Shown piece after piece: positions 36,553-44,603 of a DNA stretch of 64,000 nt (position 1 is the stretch's first letter; every line of letters begins with the position of its first letter). The DNA lies in assembly GCA_002050355.1 (NCBI GenBank), contig MWYY01000115.1, forward strand, positions 62,001 to 126,000, in the 5' to 3' direction. Under the pieces are notes generated by a model. The model searched no databases. It was not told the origin of the DNA and was given only the letters and a program-made list of their open reading frames with translations. The translations under genes and the position numbers were made by a program. The DNA comes from Acidobacteria bacterium 28-9. Lineage in GTDB: Bacteria > Acidobacteriota > Blastocatellia > Pyrinomonadales > Pyrinomonadaceae.

Positions 36553-37584
36553 ATGAAGGTTTTAGTTACAGGCGCCAGAGGATTTATAGGCAGAGAGATT
36601 GTTACGGAACTTCTTAGGTCAGGTCTTAAGGTTTATCAGACAAGCGGCTCAAAGTTTTCTGTCAGAGAGCGAACCGCGGAGATTAACGAAAATTTTATAA
36701 CAGCAGATATAACCGATTATGAAAAATTAAAGGAAGTTGAAAAACACGGACCGATGGATGCAATAATTCATTGCGCCGGACTGGCACATCAATTTTCAGA
36801 AATTAGAGCGGAAAAATTTTATGCAGTTAATGTAGCGGGGACGGAAAACATTTTGAAGTTATCACAGCAATTAGGTGCAAGGCAATTTATTTTGATAAGT
36901 TCGACGGCGGTTTATGGAATAAAAAAAACGCCCCCGGACAAGAAAGATAAATCGTTGAATTTGGTGATTGACGAAAATGCAAATTGCAAGCCGGAAACTT
37001 TCTACGCCGAGAGCAAGTTGGAAGCTGAAGTGAAAGCGATAGAATTTTGCGAGAAAAATAATGTTGCCTTAACAATTTTACGGCTTGCGCCCGTCATCGG
37101 CGAAGGAAACGTCGGAAACATTGAACGTTTGATTGAATCAATAGATAAAGGAAGGTTTTTTTGGATAGGAAAAGGCAAGAATTTGAAATCCTTAATTTAC
37201 AAAAATGACGTAGCGCGTGCGTGCGGCAAAGTTTTGGCTCAAAAGAAGGGCGCGACAGAGATTTTTAATTTAGCGGCACCACCAGTCAAAATGTTTGATT
37301 TTGTTTCTTTGATTGCCAAACAATTGGATAAGAAAATTCCGAAGTACAATATTCCGGCGGAATTATTTGAATTTTTATTCAAAGTCAAAGATAAATTACC
37401 GAAGGTAAAGAAAGTTGACGGATTGTTAAAGACAATCGAAAAATGGCTTTCGGACGACGTGTATTCCGCCGCTAAATTTGCCGAAGTTTATAATTTCAAA
37501 ACAAAAACTACAATCGAGCAGGCAATTGAAAGACAGATTGTTTGGCATAAAAACAAAAAGTCGGCAGGTAAAAGTATAAGTTAG
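36553..37584 (+). CDS. NAD-dependent epimerase/reductase, SDR family (WbpV-like)
   Basis: About 343 residues from the ATG at 36553. Extended SDR with T-G-A-R-G-F-I-G (about 6-13), H-C-A-G-L-A-H-Q, I-S-S-T-A-V-Y-G, Y-A-E-S-K (catalytic Tyr/Lys) and R-L-A-P-V-I-G. It lies directly upstream of a WbpL/WecA-type transferase gene, the arrangement of wbpV-wbpL in Pseudomonas, where WbpV is the 4-reductase for UDP-QuiNAc. The first sugar loaded on the lipid is therefore probably a 6-deoxy-amino sugar. A UDP-Glc 4-epimerase function is less likely but not excluded. Confidence 0.8.
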   Translation: MKVLVTGARGFIGREIVTELLRSGLKVYQTSGSKFSVRERTAEINENFITADITDYEKLKEVEKHGPMDAIIHCAGLAHQFSEIRAEKFYAVNVAGTENILKLSQQLGARQFILISSTAVYGIKKTPPDKKDKSLNLVIDENANCKPETFYAESKLEAEVKAIEFCEKNNVALTILRLAPVIGEGNVGNIERLIESIDKGRFFWIGKGKNLKSLIYKNDVARACGKVLAQKKGATEIFNLAAPPVKMFDFVSLIAKQLDKKIPKYNIPAELFEFLFKVKDKLPKVKKVDGLLKTIEKWLSDDVYSAAKFAEVYNFKTKTTIEQAIERQIVWHKNKKSAGKSIS

Positions 37585-37595
37585 ATAAAAGATTT

Positions 37596-38627
37596 GTGAC
37601 TGAAATTTTTATACAGGCGACGGTTTTTCTTTGCACATATTTCGGAGTTGCGATTTTTCGGCGATGGAGTTTGCGACGAAAACTTTTCGATATACCGAAT
37701 GAACGAAGCTCGCACACGCAGCCGACTCCGCGCGGCGGCGGTTTTGTAATTGTCGCTGTATGTTTGGTTTTCTACATTATTTACACGCTTTTTTTTACAC
37801 ATACCTTTTCATGGGGTTATTTTGTCGGGGCGATTTTGATTGCAGTAGTTAGCTGGCTTGACGATTTGTATACGATTTCTTTCGTCTGGCGTTTTTTGGT
37901 TCACGCAGTTTCAGCATTTCTCGTAATCCAAACTTTAGGCGAATTTCAAGAAGTCTCCGGCTTTTCTTTTTATTTTGAAAACGGCAGGATTTTCCACTTG
38001 ATTTTATTGTTCTTTTGGATCGTTTGGCTGACGAATGCCTATAACTTTATGGACGGCATTGACGGAATTGCCGGTATGCAGATGGTTACAGCGGGAATCG
38101 GCTGGTTGATAACTGGTAAGATTTTGAATCTGCCGACGGCGGAATTTTTTGGCGGCGTTTTGGCATTCTCCGGTTTGGGTTTTTTGATTCATAACTGGCA
38201 ACCGGCAAAAATTTTTATGGGCGATGTCGGGAGTGCCTTTTTGGGATACAGTTTTGCCTCCTTGCCAATTTTAGCCCTAACAGACGACTCGGAAAATTTC
38301 GGGAAATTTCTATTTGCCGGCATCGTACTGGTTTGGTTATTTTTCTTCGACACTATTTTTACATTTCTGCACAGAGTTTATAAACGTGAGAGAGTATGGC
38401 AGGCTCACCGCAGTCATATCTATCAGCAATTGGTAATAAAAGGTTTTTCACACCAAACAGTAACGATTCTTTACGGGACGATTTCTGTCTTAAATGTAAT
38501 TTTGCTGGTCGGGTTGATTCTGGAGGAAAATTTTAGTATCTATTTGTACAGTTTTATATTGTTGGAATCAATCGGTTTAACAATTTTTTTATTTTGTGTA
38601 AAAAAAGCCGGAATACAGGGCAGATAG
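37596..38627 (+). CDS. Undecaprenyl-phosphate N-acetylhexosamine-1-phosphate transferase (WecA/WbpL family)
   Basis: 343 residues from a GTG. About 10-11 membrane segments, with the polyprenyl-phosphate transferase motifs: D-I-P-N-E-R-S-S-H-T then T-P-R-G-G-G (about 37-51), W-L-D-D (about 88), N-A-Y-N-F-M-D-G-I-D-G (about 149-159) and G-D-V-G-S-A-F-L-G-Y. A cytoplasmic H-R-S-H-I-Y-Q-Q-L loop typical of WbpL is also present. It starts repeat-unit assembly on undecaprenyl phosphate. It is the only initiating transferase in the locus and, unusually, lies near its 3' end. Confidence 0.93.
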   Translation: MTEIFIQATVFLCTYFGVAIFRRWSLRRKLFDIPNERSSHTQPTPRGGGFVIVAVCLVFYIIYTLFFTHTFSWGYFVGAILIAVVSWLDDLYTISFVWRFLVHAVSAFLVIQTLGEFQEVSGFSFYFENGRIFHLILLFFWIVWLTNAYNFMDGIDGIAGMQMVTAGIGWLITGKILNLPTAEFFGGVLAFSGLGFLIHNWQPAKIFMGDVGSAFLGYSFASLPILALTDDSENFGKFLFAGIVLVWLFFFDTIFTFLHRVYKRERVWQAHRSHIYQQLVIKGFSHQTVTILYGTISVLNVILLVGLILEENFSIYLYSFILLESIGLTIFLFCVKKAGIQGR

Positions 38628-38692
38628 ACCGAGATTAATGTTTAGTCAATTGTTTGTTAAAACGTAGAAAAATTACCAGTTCAAAAATTTCA

Positions 38693-39526
38693 ATGTCCGC
38701 AAAAAAAAGAGCGACTCGAAATCAAATAAATTTTGAAGCCTACGGTGTAAAATTGGGCATTAGAGTGAACGCAGGTTCATATCTGGAAAAAATTGAAGAA
38801 CGTATCGTTGAAATTTTACCGCTTGGCATCAATGTCATTGAGCAGAACGGAATTGAGCATCTTTTGGAGGTAGCCGACGAGAAAAACGGAAATTTTAAAA
38901 TATTCAAAGATGGTAAAATGGTTGCCAACTTTCCCGGCATCGAAAATCTATTTGATTTGCTCGCCGGTCAGATACGTCTGACGGTAGCGGAATACGCGGT
39001 CGGAAAAGTTTTTCTGCACGCCGGCGCGGTTGCCTGGAAAGACAAAGCGGTTATAATACCGGCAAGAAGTTTTTCAGGAAAAACGACATTGGTAGCCGAG
39101 CTGATAAAAAAAGGCGCCGTATATTATTCGGATGAATACGCGGTGTTGGATGAAAAAGGCTTTGTGCATTCGTTTCCGAAAACGCTTTCGATGCGCGGAA
39201 TCATCGATGATTATAAACAAGTTGAATACTCGCCGTTTCATTTTGGCGCGGCAGTTGGACAAACGCCGCTGCCGGTCGGTATGGTATTAATTTGTAAATT
39301 TGATGAAACGCGAAAAAACGATTCGGAAACGCCATTAGAATTTCTGAGCGCCGGTCAAGCGATGCTGGAAATGATAGATAATACGATTCCGATAACAAAT
39401 AATCCGAAATTCGTATTAAAAATCTTGAATAAAATTTCCGAACATGCAATAATCGCAAAGTGCCAAAGAGGTGAAGCAAAGGAATTTGCAAACTTTTTAA
39501 TTGAGTATCTCGACGCCACGTTTTGA
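38693..39526 (+). CDS. HPr-kinase-like P-loop protein (HprK C-domain family)
   Basis: About 277 residues from the ATG at 38693; a TTG at 38654 is possible. The N-terminal half (1-90) is divergent. The kinase core has H-A-G-A-V-A-W, P-loop A-R-S-F-S-G-K-T-T-L (about 124-133) and Y-Y-S-D-E-Y-A-V-L-D, the pattern of HprK-related kinases in exopolysaccharide loci and of lasso-peptide kinases. Those act on protein or peptide serines. The PqqD-domain gene 51 bases downstream is the usual neighbour of such kinases. No HPr is nearby and the HPr-binding features of true HprK are not seen. A peptide or PqqD-bound protein substrate is the most attractive guess. Confidence 0.8.
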   Translation: MSAKKRATRNQINFEAYGVKLGIRVNAGSYLEKIEERIVEILPLGINVIEQNGIEHLLEVADEKNGNFKIFKDGKMVANFPGIENLFDLLAGQIRLTVAEYAVGKVFLHAGAVAWKDKAVIIPARSFSGKTTLVAELIKKGAVYYSDEYAVLDEKGFVHSFPKTLSMRGIIDDYKQVEYSPFHFGAAVGQTPLPVGMVLICKFDETRKNDSETPLEFLSAGQAMLEMIDNTIPITNNPKFVLKILNKISEHAIIAKCQRGEAKEFANFLIEYLDATF

Positions 39527-39577
39527 AATTCAACAAAACTTTAAACTTTATTCTTTAAATTATTCGGAGGAGAAAAA

Positions 39578-40057
39578 ATGAAAGACTCGCAAATACCAGT
39601 CGCCCGAAAGGAAGGAATGGTAATCCAGGAAATGCCCAATGAGGTTTTAGTCTACGATCTGGAGACTAATAAAGCCCATTGTTTGAATCAGACGGCAGCT
39701 ACGATTTGGAAATCGTGTGACGGCAGTAACAGCGTCACGGACATCTCCAAACTACTTGCAAAAACCAGCGGAAGCGCGGTTGAAGAAGATTTGATTTGGC
39801 TGGCGATTGACCAGTTAAACGAAAAGAATCTGCTGGAAACACAAATCGCGCCGAAGTTCAACGGACAGACAAGGCGTGAAGTAATCAAGAAAGTCGGTTT
39901 AGCGGCAGTTATAGCCTTACCAATAATTTCCTCATTAGCGGCGCCAAAAGCCGCTCATGCCGGCTCCCAATGTCCTGTAGGTGATCCTTGTACAACAAGT
40001 GCCGATTGTCCTAATTGTGCTTGTTTAGGAACACCGCCCAATGCAGTTTGCGGTTAA
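39578..40057 (+). CDS. PqqD-domain protein with internal Tat-like leader and six-cysteine knottin-like tail
   Basis: 159 residues after a strong GGAGGAG (39566-39572). Residues 8-90 are a PqqD/RRE domain (H-C-L-N-Q-T-A-A-T-I-W near 34-44, then L-N-E-K-N-L-L-E), the fold that binds leader peptides in RiPP pathways. Residues 98-104 (T-R-R-E-V-I-K) fit the twin-arginine consensus and are followed by a hydrophobic stretch (107-121) and A-H-A at 126-128, a signal-peptidase-type site. The predicted mature tail (129-159, 31 residues) has Cys 132, 138, 144, 147, 149 and 158, spaced 5, 5, 2, 1 and 8, and ends Cys-Gly. This fits an inhibitor cystine knot. It is the last gene of the polysaccharide locus. 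Domain calls are good; the knot and export are inference. Confidence 0.85.
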   Translation: MKDSQIPVARKEGMVIQEMPNEVLVYDLETNKAHCLNQTAATIWKSCDGSNSVTDISKLLAKTSGSAVEEDLIWLAIDQLNEKNLLETQIAPKFNGQTRREVIKKVGLAAVIALPIISSLAAPKAAHAGSQCPVGDPCTTSADCPNCACLGTPPNAVCG

Positions 40058-40116
40058 TTCAATTGTAGAATTCCAATGTAAACGGGTTGTTAGAATCAAC
40101 TAACGACATATTTTGG

Positions 40117-40145
40117 AAAAGGCTGGGCAAAATGCCCAGCCTTTT
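40117..40145 (+). terminator. Strong rho-independent terminator closing the polysaccharide locus
   Basis: A perfect 9-bp GC-rich stem (GGCTGGGCA at 40121-40129 with TGCCCAGCC at 40133-40141) and an AAA loop. It is extended by A4/T4 pairing, and a T-run follows on the plus strand. It lies 60 bases after the PqqD-knottin stop. Confidence 0.95.
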
Positions 40146-40216
40146 AATTTTGAAGGACGAAAATCTCGGTAAAATCAAATGAGGGCGTATTATTGCCGGT
40201 TGAATTTGGAAAGCCA

Positions 40217-40957
40217 ATGAAAAAAGATTCAAAAATTGAGTCCGATAATGCAGATGATAATAATGTTAAAAAAGATTTTACGTTGTCAATTGAAACAGGG
40301 ATCAGAGGTGGAAGTATCGCTCTTTTGAAGCATACAACCGAAATTGACTCAAGATTAGGACAAAGCGAAATCTCGAGGTCTGAAGATGTTTTAGAGGGAA
40401 TTAGAAGTATACTCTTGGAAAATAACATTGAAAAAACACAAATCAAATTAATAGTATTTTCCAAAGGTCCCGGGAGTTTTACAGGCATTAGAATTGGTAT
40501 TATGCTCGCGCAAGGTTTGTGTAAATCTCTCGATTGTAATTACTTGGGATTATCCGTTTTGGAAGCGATGGCTGATATTGTGAAAACTGATGAGAGAGTT
40601 ATTACGGCAGTTAATTTTGGTAAAAATCAAGTTTGTTGGCAATACCATAGAAATGGACCGAAAGATGAAATTTCAAATCTTCCTCATTTCCATCTCTTTA
40701 AGCCGCGGGTTTCGAAAACCGGTTCCTTCATTCAAGAAATTGAACTACTCGAGTTCGACATTTTAATTTTGCAAAATCATTTATACAATCATTTATTACC
40801 TTTGATAACAAAAATTAGTCTATCAAACCGCTTGCTTATCAATGCGGGGGATAATTTGGCTGTTATGCTCGGGAAGTATGCGGAAAAGTTGAATAATAAT
40901 TTAATCAATCAAAAGGAAATGTTTGAACCGATATATGTAAATGGGTTACAAAAATAG
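40217..40957 (+). CDS. tsaB: tRNA threonylcarbamoyladenosine biosynthesis protein TsaB (divergent)
   Basis: About 246 residues from the ATG at 40217; a TTG at 40193 is the alternative. The ASKHA-fold start L-S-I-E-T-G-I-R-G-G-S-I-A-L-L and the diagnostic F-S-K-G-P-G-S-F-T-G-I-R-I-G (about 90-103) identify TsaB. TsaB is the partner of TsaD/TsaE in making t6A37 on ANN-decoding tRNAs. The usual His-Ser near the first helix is replaced by S-R-S-E-D. A 20-residue charged extension precedes the core. It is followed after 2 bases by a RimI-type acetyltransferase gene, the common tsaB-rimI pairing. It follows a terminator, so it belongs to a new transcription unit. Confidence 0.88.
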   Translation: MKKDSKIESDNADDNNVKKDFTLSIETGIRGGSIALLKHTTEIDSRLGQSEISRSEDVLEGIRSILLENNIEKTQIKLIVFSKGPGSFTGIRIGIMLAQGLCKSLDCNYLGLSVLEAMADIVKTDERVITAVNFGKNQVCWQYHRNGPKDEISNLPHFHLFKPRVSKTGSFIQEIELLEFDILILQNHLYNHLLPLITKISLSNRLLINAGDNLAVMLGKYAEKLNNNLINQKEMFEPIYVNGLQK

Positions 40958-40959
40958 GA

Positions 40960-41502
40960 ATGAATGAATTAGAAGATTTACAGATTCTGGATATGAAATT
41001 ATCAGATGTAGTGCAGGTTCAGGAAATAGCCCGGCGATTAAACTTGAGCAATTGGAGTGATGAGGATTATCAGTGTGAAATTGGAAGAAATTATAGTATT
41101 ATCAAGGTAGGAAAAATAAAAGAAATAGTAGTGGCTTTTATTGTAGCGCGTCTGATAAAGTATCAAACTTCCTATAATTTATTCTCAGAAAATATAGGAT
41201 ATAAAGAAAATTGCGATGCCGTGAATTTTGATGTAAAAGAAATTGATGTTGATATTGAAATTTACAATATAAGTGTTGTCAAGCAATTACAAAACAGAGG
41301 CATTGGAGTGAAATTGCTTGAAACATTGTATGAAATCGGGATAAAGCACAAAAGCGCCAAAATTTGGTTGGAGGTCAGAGAGTCGAATACAAATGCGATA
41401 AATTTCTACAAAGCAAACAACTTTGAAATTTGTTATCAAAGAAAAAATTTTTACGTTAATCCGAATGAAAATGGTTTAGTTATGAAACTGGAAATTAATT
41501 AA
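40960..41502 (+). CDS. rimI: RimI-type GNAT N-acetyltransferase
   Basis: 180 residues. GNAT fold with the acetyl-CoA loop V-K-Q-L-Q-N-R-G-I-G-V-K-L-L (about 106-119). The RimI signature follows: L-E-V-R-E-S-N-T-N-A-I-N-F-Y-K (about 144-158) and F-E-I-C-Y-Q-R-K-N-F-Y. RimI acetylates the N-terminal Ala of ribosomal protein S18, and homologues act more broadly. It has an unusual 30-residue insert around residues 60-95 compared with the ~150-residue E. coli enzyme. It is co-transcribed with tsaB. Confidence 0.87.
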   Translation: MNELEDLQILDMKLSDVVQVQEIARRLNLSNWSDEDYQCEIGRNYSIIKVGKIKEIVVAFIVARLIKYQTSYNLFSENIGYKENCDAVNFDVKEIDVDIEIYNISVVKQLQNRGIGVKLLETLYEIGIKHKSAKIWLEVRESNTNAINFYKANNFEICYQRKNFYVNPNENGLVMKLEIN

Positions 41503-41645
41503 CATATTTTGTAATACGATAATTCTTACTTGCCACTCAAAGCAAACATAAGTTAACATTTTATTCACAACCGATCGCCGAATTTATAAAACTTTTTACC
41601 GGTTTAAGTTGTAAACCCATCAAATCAAAAAGGAAGGAAAACGCT

Positions 41646-41876
41646 ATGGATACATCAACAACCGAAGCTGTCAAAAACGTGCTTTTTAAAGAAAATCAAA
41701 CCTTTAGAGATTTGGTTCAAAAACATCAAGGCTACGAAAAAAGGTTAACCGAACTAGCCGAGTTAACCTACCCGAATGATGAAGAATTGCTCGAAGAGAC
41801 AACTCTCAAAAAGAAAAAGTTACTTCTTAAAGACGAAATACACGAGATGATGCAAAACTATTCTAAGACTCATTAA
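41646..41876 (+). CDS. DUF465 (YdcH-like) small helical protein
   Basis: 76 residues, all predicted helix, with the DUF465 pattern F-R-D-L-V-Q-K-H-Q-G-Y-E-K-R-L-T-E-L followed by E-E-T-L-K-K-K-K-L-L-L-K-D-E-I. It forms an antiparallel helical hairpin. Function is unknown in this family. An A/G-rich ribosome site (AGGAAGGA, about 41631) precedes the ATG. Confidence 0.85.
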   Translation: MDTSTTEAVKNVLFKENQTFRDLVQKHQGYEKRLTELAELTYPNDEELLEETTLKKKKLLLKDEIHEMMQNYSKTH

Positions 41877-41885
41877 AAATTGAAT

Positions 41886-41925
41886 GTGGGTAAAAGAAAC
41901 TGTTTTAAATTATGCTTTTATCCAC
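41886..41925. terminator. Hairpin between convergent genes, probable bidirectional terminator
   Basis: GTGGGTAAAAG (41886-41896) pairs with CTTTTATCCAC (41915-41925) over 11 bp including one G-T wobble, with an 18-base loop. It sits exactly in the 63-base gap between the stops of the DUF465 gene and the beta-propeller gene. T-runs are weak on both sides. Confidence 0.55.
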
Positions 41926-41939
41926 AACTTCTAAAACTT

Positions 41940-43106
41940 CTAATTATCTTTACAACCGCCGGGAAAGAGGGAATAGGCAGTCAGCCCGTATGAGTTTGAA
42001 AAAATAAGCATTTTTCTTTCCAAAATTACATTGTTTGTAAAATAATTTCCTTCCTCAAAAGCAAGCCGATTAATTGTCTTCCCATTTTTGATATCGATGA
42101 AGACAGCATTTGAGTCATACGAATTAGTAACTATCGCATATTTGTCTAATATCAGAGGCTTGTAAATAACCCTTCCAGGAAGCCTTTTTTTCCAAATAAT
42201 CTTTCCACTATTTGGTGAAATTAAATAAACAAAATTATCGAATGAAGAAACTAATAAACCTATATTACTTAGATTTATGCTAGATATTTCCGCACCCTGA
42301 CGGATTTCCCATAAATTATTATTGGTCTTTAAATCAATTGCGGTAACATTGCCTTTTTTATCACCGAATACAAGTTGGTTTGAAGTTGGAAGAGTAACGG
42401 CGGTAATTGGATTTTTCGCTTTGAATTCATATATCTTTACTCCGTTGGCAACAGAAATCATTACCAATTTGTTATCTGCGGTTCCAAACGCAATAGTATC
42501 ACCTTCAAAAGCAGGGAGTGAGGTCAACTTCGCTGCAGCCTGTGTTTTCCAGAGAACCTCACCATTCACTTTTTTTAAGGCATAGCAATTTCCGTTCTGA
42601 GTGATAATAATAATCTTATCGGCAAGCAAGTGCAAAAATACTTCTTTATCGCCTGTTGGCGACCCTTCCAGCTTTGCTTTCCAGTTAACGATTCCTGTTA
42701 TTTTACTTATATTCTTTAAAAAGAGATTTTCTTCAGTTTTCACGATTAAGAAAATTTCTTTTTCGGTTAAAGATAGCTTGGAGACTATTTTGCCATCTAA
42801 CTCCGAAATCCAAATCCTGTTGCCGTCTTTTAAATTAAATTGTTCTAGATTTTGTTCGAACGAAGGCAACAAAGAATTTCTAGGATTGTAGTGTGAGAAA
42901 ACCCTTGCATTATCGGACGCAAATAAATAACTGCCGGTCGGATTTATCTTACTTCTCCAACATTGTTGTAATGGATTTAATAAAGAAACGTTTGCGGGTA
43001 TCGATTGAGACAAACTTTGCGTGTGTAATATCAAGTTAAAAAAAAGGGTTGAAAAAAAATATGTTAGACGAAAAGTTTTACATACATTTTTTTTCAATTT
43101 TCGCAT
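41940..43106 (-). CDS. Secreted PQQ-like beta-propeller repeat protein
   Basis: 388 residues. A signal peptide (hydrophobic core about 14-28, cleavage near S-L-S-Q) is followed by about seven propeller blades. Repeats of the form G-K-I-I-W-K-K-R, N-N-L-W-E-I, G-E-V-L-W-K-T and I-V-N-W-K-A are the WD/PQQ_2 blade ends. It resembles BamB and other periplasmic scaffolds but lacks a lipobox, and no Bam genes are near. A scaffold or assembly factor in the periplasm is the best guess. It is divergent from ssb, with the promoter region between them. Confidence 0.75.
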   Translation of the reverse strand: MRKLKKNVCKTFRLTYFFSTLFFNLILHTQSLSQSIPANVSLLNPLQQCWRSKINPTGSYLFASDNARVFSHYNPRNSLLPSFEQNLEQFNLKDGNRIWISELDGKIVSKLSLTEKEIFLIVKTEENLFLKNISKITGIVNWKAKLEGSPTGDKEVFLHLLADKIIIITQNGNCYALKKVNGEVLWKTQAAAKLTSLPAFEGDTIAFGTADNKLVMISVANGVKIYEFKAKNPITAVTLPTSNQLVFGDKKGNVTAIDLKTNNNLWEIRQGAEISSINLSNIGLLVSSFDNFVYLISPNSGKIIWKKRLPGRVIYKPLILDKYAIVTNSYDSNAVFIDIKNGKTINRLAFEEGNYFTNNVILERKMLIFSNSYGLTAYSLFPGGCKDN

Positions 43107-43179
43107 TTATCGCATCGGTCACTGAAAAATTACTTCTAAACTGTTATTATATACAAATTAAAATCTATATATAGTCAGC

Positions 43180-43209
43180 TTGACGATAATAGGTGGATGA
43201 GAATATTAT
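43180..43209 (+). promoter_or_regulatory. Candidate sigma-70 promoter for ssb
   Basis: TTGACG at 43180-43185 and TATTAT at 43204-43209 with an 18-base spacer, 50 bases before the ssb ATG. Both boxes differ from consensus at one position. GGAG near 43242 would serve as ribosome site. Confidence 0.55.
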
Positions 43210-43260
43210 CCGAAGAAGTTCGCTGTAAAAATTTTGTAAAATGGAGAAAAATTAAAGAAA

Positions 43261-43713
43261 ATGTCTTTTAATAAAATTATCGTCGTCGGAAATCTTGGGC
43301 GTGATCCCGAACTTCGCTATACACCGCAAGGTGATGCAGTTTGTAATTTTTCTATTGCCGTCAATGATAAAAGACGTGACAAGGCTGGAGAATTACAGGA
43401 CGCCACAACTTGGTTCAAAGTAACATTATGGCGAAGACAAGCCGAAACCGCTTCCAAGTATCTTACAAAAGGTAGTTCCGTATATATAGAGGGGCGCCTG
43501 CGTGTCGAGGAATGGACTGACCGTGACGGTAAAAGCCGTTTTACACTCGAGATAAGCGCTACCGATATGCAATTTCTCAGTACCAGCGGCGGAGGACGGG
43601 GCGAGGAAATGTCTCAGGATAATAATGATTCGGACAGAGAAATATCCAGCGTCCGTCATACAGATCATGACGAAGCCCAAGCTTTACCGTCTGATGATGA
43701 TATACCCTTCTAA
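43261..43713 (+). CDS. ssb: Single-stranded DNA-binding protein
   Basis: 150 residues. The N-terminal OB fold (1-105) starts M-S-F-N-K-I-I-V-V-G-N-L-G-R-D-P-E-L-R and includes F-S-I-A-V-N and T-W-F-K-V-T-L-W. A Gly/Ser-rich linker is followed by the acidic D-D-D-I-P-F tip that recruits repair and replication proteins. It is the standard homotetramer-type SSB. Confidence 0.97.
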   Translation: MSFNKIIVVGNLGRDPELRYTPQGDAVCNFSIAVNDKRRDKAGELQDATTWFKVTLWRRQAETASKYLTKGSSVYIEGRLRVEEWTDRDGKSRFTLEISATDMQFLSTSGGGRGEEMSQDNNDSDREISSVRHTDHDEAQALPSDDDIPF

Positions 43714-43722
43714 AAAGACTAT

Positions 43723-44568
43723 TTAAAACCCAGACTTCCAGTTGCCCATTTCTCTGAATTTTTGAAATCGCAGCTGGAGTCTTTGCCTTTCGCCCAAAGC
43801 ATTTAACTCGTTTAAATTTCTAATTATTACTCTTTTTAAATTCTCGGCATTCGCCTCAAAAGAGGCTTGCACTTCAGATTCTTTTTCAAGAGAAAATTTC
43901 CAATCTGAAGGCTCTTCCGAAACTATCTCGTCTATCAAACCGAATTCCTGCAAATCACTCGCCGTCAAACGCAAGCACTCAGCGGCACGGCTGGCTTTGT
44001 CTTTATCGTGCCATAAAATAGCCGCGCATCCTTCTGGAGTTATAACCGAGTAAACGGCATTCTCCAACATCAAAACTCTGTCACCGATACCAATAGCTAA
44101 AGCACCGCCGGACCCGCCTTCACCTAACACAACTGCTATGGTCGGGATTTTTATACCCGCCATTTCCCGTAAATTAAAAGCGATCGCTTCGGCTTGCCCA
44201 CGCTCTTCAGCATCAATTCCCGGATAAGCACCCGGTGTATCTATAAAACAAATTACCGGTCTTCCGAACTTTTCAGCCAATTTCATCATCCGCAAGGCTT
44301 TACGGTAACCTTCCGGTTTCGACATGCCAAAATTTCTAAAGCGCCTCTGATTTGTATCACGCCCCTTTTGCTGACCAATAACTACAACCTCATCATCATC
44401 AATTCTAGCAAAACCACAGATTAGAGCAGGGTCATCAGCGTATCTCCGATCACCGTGAATTTCCATGAACTCGGAAAAAATCGTCGTAAACAAATCCATT
44501 GAATAAGGTCTTTCGGGGTTCCTGGCGAGCTGAACTTTTTCAAATGCTAATTTGGTCTTATTTTCCAT
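43723..44568 (-). CDS. accA: Acetyl-CoA carboxylase carboxyltransferase subunit alpha
   Basis: About 281 residues from the ATG at 44568; the ATG at 44628 would overlap dnaE and adds sequence absent from the family. Crotonase-like fold with [23 protein letters not shown] and [16 protein letters not shown]. The oxyanion stretch is [11 protein letters not shown]. With AccD it transfers CO2 from carboxybiotin to acetyl-CoA. The usual N-terminal helical extension is short. It lies 35 bases after dnaE on the same strand, as in many bacteria (dnaE-accA). Confidence 0.97.
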   Translation of the reverse strand: MENKTKLAFEKVQLARNPERPYSMDLFTTIFSEFMEIHGDRRYADDPALICGFARIDDDEVVVIGQQKGRDTNQRRFRNFGMSKPEGYRKALRMMKLAEKFGRPVICFIDTPGAYPGIDAEERGQAEAIAFNLREMAGIKIPTIAVVLGEGGSGGALAIGIGDRVLMLENAVYSVITPEGCAAILWHDKDKASRAAECLRLTASDLQEFGLIDEIVSEEPSDWKFSLEKESEVQASFEANAENLKRVIIRNLNELNALGERQRLQLRFQKFREMGNWKSGF

Positions 44569-44603
44569 ACAAAATCGTTTCTCTCTAAGAATGATATTAG
44601 TAA

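Noticed and set aside
38693-39526. True HPr kinase/phosphorylase
   Set aside because: The P-loop and Asp-Glu motif match HprK-related kinases, but the N-terminal domain and neighbours do not fit a PTS regulator.
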